From contig JANMTS010000109.1 of the NCBI GenBank assembly GCA_031390755.1, positions 22,916 through 86,915 on the forward strand: a DNA stretch of 64,000 bases, in the 5' to 3' direction. This document shows, one piece after another, positions 1-16,756 of the stretch. The position numbers and the translations under genes are program-made. The notes beneath the pieces are model-generated. The model was not told the DNA's origin, ran no database searches, and saw nothing but the letters and a program-made list of their open reading frames with translations. The DNA comes from DATMER01 sp031390755. Lineage in GTDB: Bacteria > Acidobacteriota > Thermoanaerobaculia > Multivoradales > UBA5704. Position 1 is the first letter of the stretch. Every line of letters begins with the position of its first letter.

Positions 1-154
1 GTACGGCGGCCAGGTTGTGGTCGAGAGCCTCCAGGTCGACGTCGACCCAGGCGGGCCGCAGAGCGGCTTCGAGATCGTCGACGCCGGTCCCGGCCGATTC
101 GATCGCGGCCCCGGCCGCTGTCTCGCCCTGGGCGTCAGAACGGCGGGGGGGCAC
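1..154 (-). CDS. alr: Alanine racemase, N-terminal fragment (runs off the window)
   Basis: Only about 50 codons are inside the window, starting from a GTG at 154. The translation reaches RPAWVDVDLEALDHNLAAV. This matches the start of fold-type III PLP-dependent alanine racemases, where a W-x-(E/D)-(I/V)-(D/N)-L-x-A-L-x-x-N strand/helix precedes the PLP lysine; the lysine itself lies beyond the edge. The enzyme family interconverts L- and D-alanine for peptidoglycan. The GTG lies inside the last codons of dnaB in another frame, so the two genes overlap by about 20 bases and are probably translationally coupled. Adjacent dnaB-alr is a known bacterial arrangement. The first ~30 residues are low in conservation, so the true start could be a little further in. 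Confidence 0.72.
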   Translation of the reverse strand, partial: MPPRRSDAQGETAAGAAIESAGTGVDDLEAALRPAWVDVDLEALDHNLAAV

Positions 155-1496
155 TGTTGTCCAGGCCATGCCGGTCCAGGTTGCGGAAGGAGGTCGTCTC
201 GCCGATGAACACCAGCTCGACGGTGCCGGTCTCGCCGTTGCGGTGCTTGGCGATGATCAGCTCCGCCAACCCCTTGTTCTCGTCGGTCGGGCTGTACACC
301 TCGTCACGGTACACGAAGGCCACCATGTCTGCGTCTTGCTCGATTGACCCAGATTCACGAAGGTCCGAGAGCTGCGGCCGGTGGTCGGTGCCCCGCCGTT
401 CGGGGTTGCGGGAGAGCTGGGAGAGGGCGATGACGGGCAGCTCCAGCTCCTTGGCGAGCTGCTTCATGCCGCGGCTGATGGCCGCGATCTCCAGGTTGCG
501 GTTCTCGTACTTGCCGCCGGCCTGCATGAGCTGGAGGTAGTCGAGGATGACCAGCGAAAGCCCCTTCTCCGCCTTGAGCCGGCGGGCCTTGGAGGCGACC
601 TCCAGGAGGGTGGGGTTCGGGGAGTCGTCGATGTAGAGCGGCGCGTCGCCGATCGTGCGCACGGTCTGGACGATGCGCGACCACTCCTTCTGGGACAGGT
701 GTCCGGCGCGCAGCCGCGAGAAGGAGATGTCGGCCTCCGAGCAGAGAACGCGCAGCGCCAGCTCCTGCTGCGACATTTCCAGGGAGTAGACGCCCACGGC
801 CTTGCGCTCGCGGATGGCCACGTGCTGGGCCATGTTGAGCGCGATGCTGGTCTTTCCCATGCCGGGGCGGCCGGCGATGATGATCAGGTTTCCCCGGTTC
901 AGCCCGTGCGTGATCCGGTCGAGGTCGATGAAGCCGCTCGACACGCCGGTGAGCATGGAGCCGGGGCGCTCCTCCAGCTCCTCCAGGGTGGTGTGGAAGA
1001 CCTCGCTGATGATCGTGAAGCCGCGGCGGATGGCCTCCTCGCCGAGCCCCAGCACCGCCTGCTCGGCGCGGCCGAGCGCCTCCTGGGCCGGCAGGCCGCC
1101 GTCCAGGCAGTCGCGGATGATCTGGCTCGACGCCGAGATGAGCCGCCGCCGGACGGAGCGCTCCTTGACGATCTCGGCGTAGGAGTCGATCCGGCCGATG
1201 TCCGGCAGGTCGAGGTCGAGCGTCGCCATGTAGGAGAGCCCGCCGGCCGACTCGAACGTCCCCTGCTGCTCCAGGCGGGCCTGGACCGTCCGCATGTCGA
1301 TCTGGGTCTGCTGCTCCTGCAGCTCCAGCATCACCTGGTAGAGCAGCCGGTGGCGCTCCACGTAGAAATCCTCGGCCTTGAGCCGGCCGGAGACCGTGGG
1401 CAGCACGGACGGATCCAGCAGGATGCCGCCGAGCACGGCGCGCTCGGACTCCTCGCTGTAGGGGAGGGCTTTCTGTTGGGGAAGGAGATCGATCAT
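135..1496 (-). CDS. dnaB: Replicative DNA helicase DnaB
   Basis: Hexameric 5'-3' helicase that unwinds DNA at the replication fork and binds primase. The 453-residue product has normal DnaB length. The N-terminal domain begins PYSEESERAVLGGILLDP. The RecA-like core shows a Walker A GRPGMGKTSIA near residue 205, a Walker B segment LVILDYLQL, an SQLSRNPE(R)R motif and the arginine-finger region KHRNGETGTV near the C-terminus. No intein is visible. The ATG at 1496 places the conserved N-terminus directly after the start; there is no strong Shine-Dalgarno in front of it. It is followed at once by alr. Housekeeping gene with no abnormal residues noted. Confidence 0.97.
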   Translation of the reverse strand: MIDLLPQQKALPYSEESERAVLGGILLDPSVLPTVSGRLKAEDFYVERHRLLYQVMLELQEQQTQIDMRTVQARLEQQGTFESAGGLSYMATLDLDLPDIGRIDSYAEIVKERSVRRRLISASSQIIRDCLDGGLPAQEALGRAEQAVLGLGEEAIRRGFTIISEVFHTTLEELEERPGSMLTGVSSGFIDLDRITHGLNRGNLIIIAGRPGMGKTSIALNMAQHVAIRERKAVGVYSLEMSQQELALRVLCSEADISFSRLRAGHLSQKEWSRIVQTVRTIGDAPLYIDDSPNPTLLEVASKARRLKAEKGLSLVILDYLQLMQAGGKYENRNLEIAAISRGMKQLAKELELPVIALSQLSRNPERRGTDHRPQLSDLRESGSIEQDADMVAFVYRDEVYSPTDENKGLAELIIAKHRNGETGTVELVFIGETTSFRNLDRHGLDNSAPPPF

Positions 1497-1589
1497 CGGA
1501 GAGGCGGCCGGCGAAGCGCCATTCTCCCGTATGGAGGCAGGGCACGCAAGTACGGATTTCTGGAATAAGATCCCGGCCGGAGGCCGCCC

Positions 1590-1972
1590 ATGGACGACAG
1601 GACCCAGATCGCAGAGATCGAACGACGGATCATGGCCGCCTTCGCGGCCGGCGACGCGGACGCCGTGGCCGCGCAGTACACCGAGGACGCCCTGCTGCTG
1701 CCGCCGGGCTCCCCTCCCCTCGGCGGGCGCGCGGTCATCGCCGAGACCTACCGCGCGACGTTCGCGGACTTCACGGTGCAGCTGCGCAACGAGGTCGAGG
1801 AGACGGAGATCGCCGGAGACTGGGCCTGGGTACGCGGCCGGTTCGACCACACCACGACCGCCAAGGCCGACGGGACTGCGACGAAGGGGTCCGGCAAGTA
1901 CCTCGCGATCGCCCGGCGGGACTCCGACGGCGTCTGGCGCTTCCACCGGGACGCGTTCAATTCCGACGAGGC

Positions 1973-1976
<4 letters not shown>
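1590..1976 (+). CDS. SnoaL-like / DUF4440 (SgcJ-EcaC type) NTF2-fold protein
   Basis: A 128-residue protein with the pattern of the DUF4440/SgcJ family: an N-terminal helix with AAFAAGDADAVAAQYTEDALLLPPG, then G-R-A-V-I, and a C-terminal W-R-F-H-R-D strand. Members adopt the NTF2/ketosteroid-isomerase cone fold; many bind small molecules without a proven reaction. The start is supported by GGAGG six bases before the ATG. It is divergent from dnaB and convergent with the NRPS: both stop codons share a single CTAG (1973-1976). Proximity to the NRPS suggests but does not prove a tailoring role. Confidence 0.8.
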
Positions 1977-10392
<8,416 letters not shown>

Positions 10393-10519
10393 GTCTGGCA
10401 CCCCTGCAAGATTTCCTGTCTTCTCTACCCTCGTAGTGCTCCGTCCCCCCAAAGCCGAGCCCGGCTTGAGCCTGGGGGGGCGAGAGGCTACCATTTTCGT
10501 CCTTCAACGAGGCGCCGCC
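10393..10519. promoter_or_regulatory. Divergent intergenic region driving the NRPS and PKS genes
   Basis: The 127 bases separate the oppositely oriented megasynthase genes and must hold both promoters. The side toward the PKS has an AACGAGGCGCCGCC leader before the ATG. The side toward the NRPS has AGGGG eight bases before the ATG. I could not assign convincing -35/-10 pairs. A G-rich run (GGGGGG near 10475) and a C-rich run (near 10444) with AGCCCGGCTTGAGCC between them could form a hairpin. Confidence 0.45.
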
Positions 10520-13500
10520 ATGAACCATGAGCCCGAGCCCGACCAACCCGACGACCCCTCCGCCGCCCCCGAAGCCGTCGCCATCGTCGGCATGGCCGGG
10601 CGCTTCCCACGTGCCCGCAACCTGGACGAGCTCTGGAGCAACCTGCGCGACGGCGTCGACTGCGTCCGCGATCTCACCGACGACGAGCTGCTGGCGTCGG
10701 GCATCCCGCCGGCCGTCTTCCAGCAGCCCGGCTACGTCCGGGTGGCCGCGCCGATCGCCGACCCCGATCTCTTCGACGCCGCCTTCTTCGGGTTCTCGCC
10801 CCGCGAGGCCGAGGTGCTCGATCCCCAGCAGCGGGTGTTCCTCGAAACCGCCTGGGAGGCGCTGGAGTCGGCCGGCTACGTGTCGGAGAGCTACCCGGGC
10901 TGGATCGGCGTCTTCGCCGGCATCGCCTTCCCCACCTACCTGCTGCACAACCTCCTGTCCAACCCGGAGCTGATGGAGTCCATCGGCGGGTTCCCCATGC
11001 TCCTCGCCAACGACCGCGACTACTTCGCGACCCGGGTCTCCTACAAGCTCAACCTGCGTGGCACCAGCGTCAACGTCCAGACCGCGTGCTCGACCTCGCT
11101 GGTCGCCGTACACATGGCCTGCCAGAGCCTGCTTGATTACCAGTGCACGCTTGCGCTGGCCGGCGGCGTGCGGGTCTACGTGCCGCAACTCACCGGTTAT
11201 CCCTACGCAGAAGGCGGCATCTTCTCGCCAGACGGCCGCTGCCGCGCGTTCGACGCCGAGGGCCGTGGCGCGCTGTTCAGCGAGGGTTGCGGAGTGGTCG
11301 TGCTCAAGCGCCTCTCGGAAGCGCTCGCCGACGGCGACCCCATCCACGCCGTGATCCGCGGCTCGGCCACGAACAACGACGGCTCGAACAAGGTCGGCTA
11401 TACGGCCCCGAGCATCGACGGCCAGTCCGAGGTCATCGCCATGGCCCAGGCCGCGGCGGGCGTCGGCCCGGATTCGATCTCGTACGTCGAAACCCACGGC
11501 AGCGGCACGCCGCTGGGCGACCCCATCGAGATCGCGGCGCTGACGCGGGCCTTCCGCTCCGGAACCGACCGGACCGGCTTCTGCTCCCTCGGCTCGCTCA
11601 AGGCGAGCGTCGGCCACATGGAGTCGGCGGCCGGCGTGGGCGGGCTCATCAAGACCGTGCTCGCCCTGAAGAACCGCCAGATCCCGCCGAGCCTCCACTT
11701 CCGGACGCCGAACCCGCGCATCGACTTCGACTCCAGCCCCTTCCGGGTGAGCACGAAGCTCTCGGACTGGCCGCGCCGCGGCGAGCCGCGGCGGGCCGGG
11801 GTCAGCTCCTTCGGCATGGGCGGGACGAACGCCCACGTCATCGTCGAGGAGGCGCCGGAGCGCGAGCCCTCGGGCGCCGCCAATCCCTGGCAGCTCCTGC
11901 TCCTCTCCGCCAGGACGCCCACGGCCCTGGAGTCCGCGACCGACCGGCTGGCCGACTGGATGGAGGCGCACCCCGAGGCCCCGCTCGCCGACGTGGCGTT
12001 CACGCTCCAGACCGGCCGCCGCACCATGCCCCACCGCCGGGCGCTCGTCTGCCGGAGCCGCGAGGACGCCCTCGCCGCGCTGCGCGGCCGCGACCCCAGG
12101 CGGCTGACGGGCAGCGTCCAGGAGATCGCGGAGCGTCCGGTCGTCCTGATGTTCCCGGGCCTCGGGGACCATTACGTGGACATGGGGCTCGACCTCTATC
12201 AGAGCGAGCCCGCGTTCCGGGATGCGCTCGACGAGTGCGCGGAGCTTCTGAAGCCGGTCCTGGAAGAGGACATCCGCGACGTGATCTACCCCCGCGGAAC
12301 GGACGCCCCGGCGCAGCAGGAGGCCGGAGCTTCGGAGCGGGTCGATCTGAAAGCCATGCTGGGACGCGCGCTGTCCGGCGAGGACGAAGCCTCCCGGCGG
12401 CTGAACCGGACCCGCTTCGCCCAGCCGGCCCTGTTCGCGGTCGAGTACGCGCTCGCCCGGCTGCTGGAAGAGTGGGGGCTTCGTCCGGCCGCCCTGGTCG
12501 GCTACAGCCTGGGCGAGTACGTGGCCGCCTGCCTGGCCGGAACGCTCTCCCTGGAGGACGCCCTCTCCCTGGTGGCGGAGCGCGCGCGGCTGATCGACGG
12601 CGTGGAAGCCGGCGCCATGCTCGCGGTTCCTCTCCCCGAGGACGAAGCGCGCCGGACGCTCGCGGAGTTGGATTCCGGTCTTTCCATCGCCGCGATCAAT
12701 GGGCCGTCCCTGTCCGTGATCGCCGGCCCGGTGCCGGCCTTGGACGCTCTGGAGCGGCAGCTGACCGGCCAGGGGATCGCCTGCCGGCACCTCTCCACCA
12801 CCCACGCGTTCCACTCCGGCATGATGGAGCCGATCCGGGAGCGGATGGTTCAGATGGCGCGGCAGGTGCGCCTGTCGCCGCCCGGCATCCCCTTCCTCTC
12901 CAACGTCACCGGAACCTGGATCACCGCGTCGGAGGCGACCGACCCGGCCTACTGGGGACGCCACCTCTGCCAGGCGGTGCGCTTCGGTCCTTGCCTTGAC
13001 GAGCTGCGAAAGAACCCGGCCCGCGTCCTTCTGGAGGTCGGCCCCGGGCTCAGTCTCACGACCCTCGCCCTGCAGACCGTCGGCGAGGAGCCGGCGCCCC
13101 TGGCGCTCCCAACCCTGCGCCCCTCGTACGATCGGCAGCCCGATTCGGCCTTCCTGCTCGGAGCGCTCTCCCGGCTCTGGCTCGCCGGTCTCTCGCCCGA
13201 CTGGGCGGAGCACGCGGGCCGGACCGGGGTGAGGCGGAATCGCCTCACCCTGCCCACCTATCCGTTCGAGCGGCGGCGTTTCTGGATCGATGCCCCGGGG
13301 CAGAAAACCTCCGCTGCCGAGGCACGCTCCGAGGCGCCGGAGACCCTGACCCGCCATGCCCGTCCGGATCACCTGCGAAACCCCTTCGCGCCGCCGTCCA
13401 ACGATTTGGAGCGCGGCCTCGCCGAGATCTGGCAGGAGATCCTGGGGATCGGCGAGGTGGGGATCCACGACAGCTTCTTCGAGCTGGGCGGCCACTCGCT

Positions 13501-14854
13501 CGTGGCGCCGAAGATGATCCTCCAGGTGCGGGAGGCCTTCGGCGTGGACTTCCCCCTGAGCCACCTGTTCGAGGCGCCGACCGTGGCCGGAATGGCCGCC
13601 GCCGTGGAGATCCTCCGGCAGGAGGGCGAGCTGGCTGCGGCCCCGGAAGTGGATCTCGCCGCCGAGGCCGTGCTCGCCCAGGACATCCGCGCCGAGGGCG
13701 AAGCCCCAGACCCGGAGAGGATCGCCCGCCCGCGCGAGGTCGTCCTCACGGGCGTCACCGGCTTCCTGGGGTCGTTCCTGCTGCGCGAGCTTCTCCGCCA
13801 GACCGACGCCCGCGTTCACTGCCTGGTTCGCGCCAAGAGCTCCGAAGCGGGGCTCGAACGCATCCGCTGCAAGCTCTCTGAGGCGGGGATCTGGAGCCAC
13901 GACATGGCGGCGCGGATCGTCGCCGTGCCCGGAGATCTGGAGCTTCCGCGCTGGGGGTTGTCCGAAGAAGGGTTCGACGGCCTCGCCGGCCGCGTCGACG
14001 CGGTCTACCACTGCGGGGCCTGGGTCAACTTCACCTACCCCTACAAGGCGCTCAAGGCGGCCAACGTCACGTCCACGGAAGACGCCCTCCGGCTCGCGGG
14101 CCGGCGCCGGACCAAGCCGGTCCACTTCATCTCCTCCATCGCCGCGGTGTCGCCCGCGGGTGTCACCGGGTCCGTGGTCCTGGAGGACGCCGACTACCCC
14201 ACGACCGAGGGCCTCTTCGCCGGCTACGGCCCGACGAAGTGGGTCTCGGAGCGGCACGTCGCCGAGGCGCGGGACCGGGGCATCCCCGGCAGCATCTACC
14301 GTCCGGGCGTCCTCGCGGGCGACAGCCGCAACGGCTACGGAAATACTCAGGATCTGGTCTGGAATCTGATCAAGGGCTCGATCCAGCTCGGAGCCGCTCC
14401 GGAGCAGGACAACCTCATGGATGTGGCGCCGGTCGACTCCGTGCCCGCGGCCATCGTCCGCCTGTCCCTGTCCCCCGGTCTCCTCGGAAAGACCTTCCAC
14501 TTCCCGAACCCCAAGCCCATGACCTGGAACGAGGTCTACGATGTCGCCCGCGCCTGCGGCTACCCGCTCCGGCGCCTGTCGCCCGGCCAGTGGCTGGACG
14601 AGTTGCGGACCGCCATCCGCCAGGGCGCCGACAACGCCCTGGCCCCCTTCGCGCCACTCCTGGACGCCGCCGCGGCCCAGGAAGAGACCGGCACGGCCGA
14701 GCAGCCGAAGGATCTGATCTTCGACGACCGCAACACCAGGGCGGGGCTGGAAGGATCGGACATCGCCTGCCCGCCCCTCGACGCCAAGCTGCTCGCCCTC
14801 TGGTTCGACTCTTTTGCGCTCAGCGGCTTCCTGCCTCCGCCGCCTAGATCCTGA
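10520..14854 (+). CDS. KS-AT-carrier-thioester reductase megasynthase (PKS module with reductive release)
   Basis: A 1,444-residue single-module type I PKS. The ketosynthase (residues ~15-460) has TACSTS with Cys190, His326 in ETHGSGT and His366 in SVGHMESAAG. The acyltransferase (~595-930) has GYSLGEY with Ser663 and His765 in AFHSG. The first AT motif is PGLGDHY instead of the usual GQGSQ. A PCP/ACP-like carrier carries GGHSL with Ser993. The C-terminal domain (~1070-1444) is a short-chain-dehydrogenase-type thioester reductase with GVTGFLG and Tyr1236/Lys1240 in YGPTK. There is no KR, DH or ER. The reductase implies NAD(P)H-dependent release as an aldehyde or alcohol. Because the NRPS lacks a release domain and this gene has one, it is most simply the last module: three amino acids, one malonyl-type extension, then reduction. 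ATG at 10520 is chosen because the KS begins shortly after it. Confidence 0.93.
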   Translation: MNHEPEPDQPDDPSAAPEAVAIVGMAGRFPRARNLDELWSNLRDGVDCVRDLTDDELLASGIPPAVFQQPGYVRVAAPIADPDLFDAAFFGFSPREAEVLDPQQRVFLETAWEALESAGYVSESYPGWIGVFAGIAFPTYLLHNLLSNPELMESIGGFPMLLANDRDYFATRVSYKLNLRGTSVNVQTACSTSLVAVHMACQSLLDYQCTLALAGGVRVYVPQLTGYPYAEGGIFSPDGRCRAFDAEGRGALFSEGCGVVVLKRLSEALADGDPIHAVIRGSATNNDGSNKVGYTAPSIDGQSEVIAMAQAAAGVGPDSISYVETHGSGTPLGDPIEIAALTRAFRSGTDRTGFCSLGSLKASVGHMESAAGVGGLIKTVLALKNRQIPPSLHFRTPNPRIDFDSSPFRVSTKLSDWPRRGEPRRAGVSSFGMGGTNAHVIVEEAPEREPSGAANPWQLLLLSARTPTALESATDRLADWMEAHPEAPLADVAFTLQTGRRTMPHRRALVCRSREDALAALRGRDPRRLTGSVQEIAERPVVLMFPGLGDHYVDMGLDLYQSEPAFRDALDECAELLKPVLEEDIRDVIYPRGTDAPAQQEAGASERVDLKAMLGRALSGEDEASRRLNRTRFAQPALFAVEYALARLLEEWGLRPAALVGYSLGEYVAACLAGTLSLEDALSLVAERARLIDGVEAGAMLAVPLPEDEARRTLAELDSGLSIAAINGPSLSVIAGPVPALDALERQLTGQGIACRHLSTTHAFHSGMMEPIRERMVQMARQVRLSPPGIPFLSNVTGTWITASEATDPAYWGRHLCQAVRFGPCLDELRKNPARVLLEVGPGLSLTTLALQTVGEEPAPLALPTLRPSYDRQPDSAFLLGALSRLWLAGLSPDWAEHAGRTGVRRNRLTLPTYPFERRRFWIDAPGQKTSAAEARSEAPETLTRHARPDHLRNPFAPPSNDLERGLAEIWQEILGIGEVGIHDSFFELGGHSLVAPKMILQVREAFGVDFPLSHLFEAPTVAGMAAAVEILRQEGELAAAPEVDLAAEAVLAQDIRAEGEAPDPERIARPREVVLTGVTGFLGSFLLRELLRQTDARVHCLVRAKSSEAGLERIRCKLSEAGIWSHDMAARIVAVPGDLELPRWGLSEEGFDGLAGRVDAVYHCGAWVNFTYPYKALKAANVTSTEDALRLAGRRRTKPVHFISSIAAVSPAGVTGSVVLEDADYPTTEGLFAGYGPTKWVSERHVAEARDRGIPGSIYRPGVLAGDSRNGYGNTQDLVWNLIKGSIQLGAAPEQDNLMDVAPVDSVPAAIVRLSLSPGLLGKTFHFPNPKPMTWNEVYDVARACGYPLRRLSPGQWLDELRTAIRQGADNALAPFAPLLDAAAAQEETGTAEQPKDLIFDDRNTRAGLEGSDIACPPLDAKLLALWFDSFALSGFLPPPPRS

Positions 14855-14874
14855 GCCGGCCGCGAGGTTCTGCC

Positions 14875-15480
14875 TCAGAGCAGGGTCAGGCCAAGATCTC
14901 GACAGACCTGTTCCAGATCTGGGATGGAGTCCGTCAGCGGCTCTGGAGAGCCTGCCGGAAGGAGCCGAGCCCGCCGCTCAAAGATAGCCAGGCAGAGCCC
15001 GCGCAGCTTGGATCCATAGAGGATGCCGGCAAATCCGTCTTGATAGAGCAGTCTTCCGAGCTTCTGCGTGAACCTCCGGCTGGGGTTCAAGATCGCATCC
15101 CGGTCGAGATGGCGCCTGCGCGGCAAGTGCCGCGAGTGCCTGAATTGGATTTCCGTACGGACCGGGACACTCTCCAGGTCGACCAGGCTCCGGCCTCCAA
15201 GGATTTGCAGTGTGGACGGCATGAGGACACTCTTCTGGCGCCAATCTGGCGAGACTCTTCCTGCATCGGACGCGGCCATCGCGCCGCCCGTCTTGATGGC
15301 TGCCAACTCTTTGACCGCAACAGGGTTGGGACGAAGGGGGGCGAGAACCTCGTAAAGGGCCGTGACGCGATCCACTGCGCAGTAGAGGGTTCGATAGCGA
15401 CGATGCGGATCGTCGAACCTCCCTGCCCACTTACAAACACGCAGGGGCGGAAAGCCCAGAGGGCTACCCAAAAAACCCAC
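14875..15480 (-). CDS. RES-domain toxin of a RES/Xre-type toxin-antitoxin pair
   Basis: About 201 residues. The conserved RES arginine segment appears as GRFDDPHRRYRTLYCAVD, followed by ALYEVLAPLRP, and near the C-terminus by QDGFAGILYGSKLRG. RES toxins are ADP-ribosyltransferase-fold enzymes that degrade NAD+. The gene directly follows the antitoxin and is in the same frame as it, separated by the antitoxin TAG and about 33 bases. The start is uncertain: GTG at 15480 is the first usable codon, and a few conserved-looking residues (VWWR) lie just upstream, so a CTG or read-through start cannot be excluded. GC is visibly lower than in the flanking PKS. Converges on the PKS gene. Confidence 0.72.
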   Translation of the reverse strand: MGFLGSPLGFPPLRVCKWAGRFDDPHRRYRTLYCAVDRVTALYEVLAPLRPNPVAVKELAAIKTGGAMAASDAGRVSPDWRQKSVLMPSTLQILGGRSLVDLESVPVRTEIQFRHSRHLPRRRHLDRDAILNPSRRFTQKLGRLLYQDGFAGILYGSKLRGLCLAIFERRARLLPAGSPEPLTDSIPDLEQVCRDLGLTLL

Positions 15481-15513
15481 CCTCCACCAGACCCCCGCGC
15501 TGGTATCCAGTGG

Positions 15514-15933
15514 CTAGGTCTCCGCGAACTCCCTGGCAGCGAGAACGACATCCTGAAGAATTCGGGAGTCTCTACTGTTCCGTAGCAATCGGGCAGGAGA
15601 TTCCTCACTAAGGCCCGGATTCATTCCGAGGAACCAGGATCGGGCCGTCGTATCGTCATAGGCCTCCACCAGGCAACGAGTCGCTTCATAGGCGTGCTGC
15701 AACCGCCGCCAGCGGACATCGTCAGGGCTCTCGCCCTCGATCCAACGGTCGACAACCACTGCGTCATCGGCGCCGCTCAAGTAGGCGGTCGTAGGGGCAC
15801 CGAGATGACTCCGCAGGTATTTGACTGTCTTTTGAACCTGCGCGACTGCAACTGTGAGCGCCACACCACGGCTAGACGCAGCCAGGGCGATCTTGCTTGC
15901 ATCATTCTCTCGTAATGCGCGCTTTGTCTTCAT
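15514..15933 (-). CDS. MbcA/ParS/Xre-type antitoxin partner of the RES toxin
   Basis: A 139-residue protein. The C-terminal half has ATRCLVEAYDDTTARSWF followed by GMNPGLSEESPARLLR. This is the toxin-binding layout of the DUF2384 (MbcA/ParS/Xre) family, where a W-(F/L)-x-x-x-N-P-x-L segment is diagnostic. The N-terminal part would carry the DNA-binding helix-turn-helix, though it is not obvious by eye. It lies immediately upstream of the RES toxin, the canonical order, and probably autorepresses the pair. Confidence 0.72.
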   Translation of the reverse strand: MKTKRALRENDASKIALAASSRGVALTVAVAQVQKTVKYLRSHLGAPTTAYLSGADDAVVVDRWIEGESPDDVRWRRLQHAYEATRCLVEAYDDTTARSWFLGMNPGLSEESPARLLRNSRDSRILQDVVLAAREFAET

Positions 15934-16075
15934 TGACGAGCTCCGTTCCTCACCAGAAGCCTAACATACCGACTCTTAAGCTCCAACAGCATAGCCGCGC
16001 GGAATCGCTGCGGAGTTCCTTGTCTTGAGCTTGTCTTGTTTTGTCTCCATTCAGTCTTCATCTTAAGATGGCTGG

Positions 16076-16735
16076 ATGCCCGCCAAGGTCCGCAGCCCCT
16101 CGTTTCCCTTCATCTCTCTCCCGGAGTCGATCCACCGGGCGCGCGTCCTCTACGAGGCGGAGCGCCGGAACCCGGTCTCGCCGGAGGTGGCGGTTTCCCA
16201 TTGGGGTTACGGGCCGACGAGCAGCGGTGGGCGGCAGATGATCGCGGCGTTGAAGGCGTTCGATCTGATCGAGGACATCCAGGGGAGGCTGCGGCTCACG
16301 GACGTGGGCCAGCACCTCGTGGTCAGGGAGCCCGGGTCTCCCGAGCGCAACGTGCTGCTGCGGCAGGTGGCCCTCTCTCCCCCGCTCTTCCGGAAGCTCT
16401 GGGACCGCTACGGCGCCGACCTGCCTCCCGTCTCCAGCCTGCGGAGCTATCTGGTGCTGGAGCTGAAGCTCAATCCGAATTCTGTGGAGGATCTGCTGCG
16501 GAGCTATCGGGAGACCGTGGCCGTGATGGCGGCGCCCGCGGTATCCGCAACGCCCGCAACGCCCGCGACGCCGGAGCCGGCGCCCCCCGCAGGAGCCGCG
16601 AACCTGACCTTCTCCTTCCCGCTCGGCGAGTTCCGGGCGGCGCGGCGGATCACCTCCGAGGAGGAGGCGACGCTGCGGGTTCTGTTCGAGATCTGGCTGC
16701 AGCAGGTGCGGGAGACGCCGGACGGGGACCGGTAG
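16076..16735 (+). CDS. Winged-helix domain protein, DUF5343-like, function unknown
   Basis: A 219-residue soluble protein. Residues ~10-85 resemble a winged helix, with HWGYGPTSSGGRQMIAALK, then AFDLIEDIQGRLRLTDVG, as in DUF5343-type domains. A second helical region follows (~95-145). A low-complexity linker VSATPATPATPEPAPP is encoded by 9-bp repeats. The protein ends in a short conserved-looking domain (LTFSFPLGEF...). No catalytic motif is visible. It stands alone, converging on creD, and its upstream DNA has repeated TTGTCTTG words. Role unknown; DNA binding is possible. Confidence 0.65.
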   Translation: MPAKVRSPSFPFISLPESIHRARVLYEAERRNPVSPEVAVSHWGYGPTSSGGRQMIAALKAFDLIEDIQGRLRLTDVGQHLVVREPGSPERNVLLRQVALSPPLFRKLWDRYGADLPPVSSLRSYLVLELKLNPNSVEDLLRSYRETVAVMAAPAVSATPATPATPEPAPPAGAANLTFSFPLGEFRAARRITSEEEATLRVLFEIWLQQVRETPDGDR

Positions 16736-16756
16736 GCTCCGTCCAGCGTTGATGCC

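Noticed and set aside
10521..14500. The minus-strand NRPS frame stays open across the whole divergent PKS gene, suggesting a ~4,200-residue protein
   Set aside because: The sequence there is antisense of clear KS/AT/reductase domains, has no recognisable motifs, and is a by-product of high GC. The real NRPS start is at 10392 after the frameshift is accounted for.
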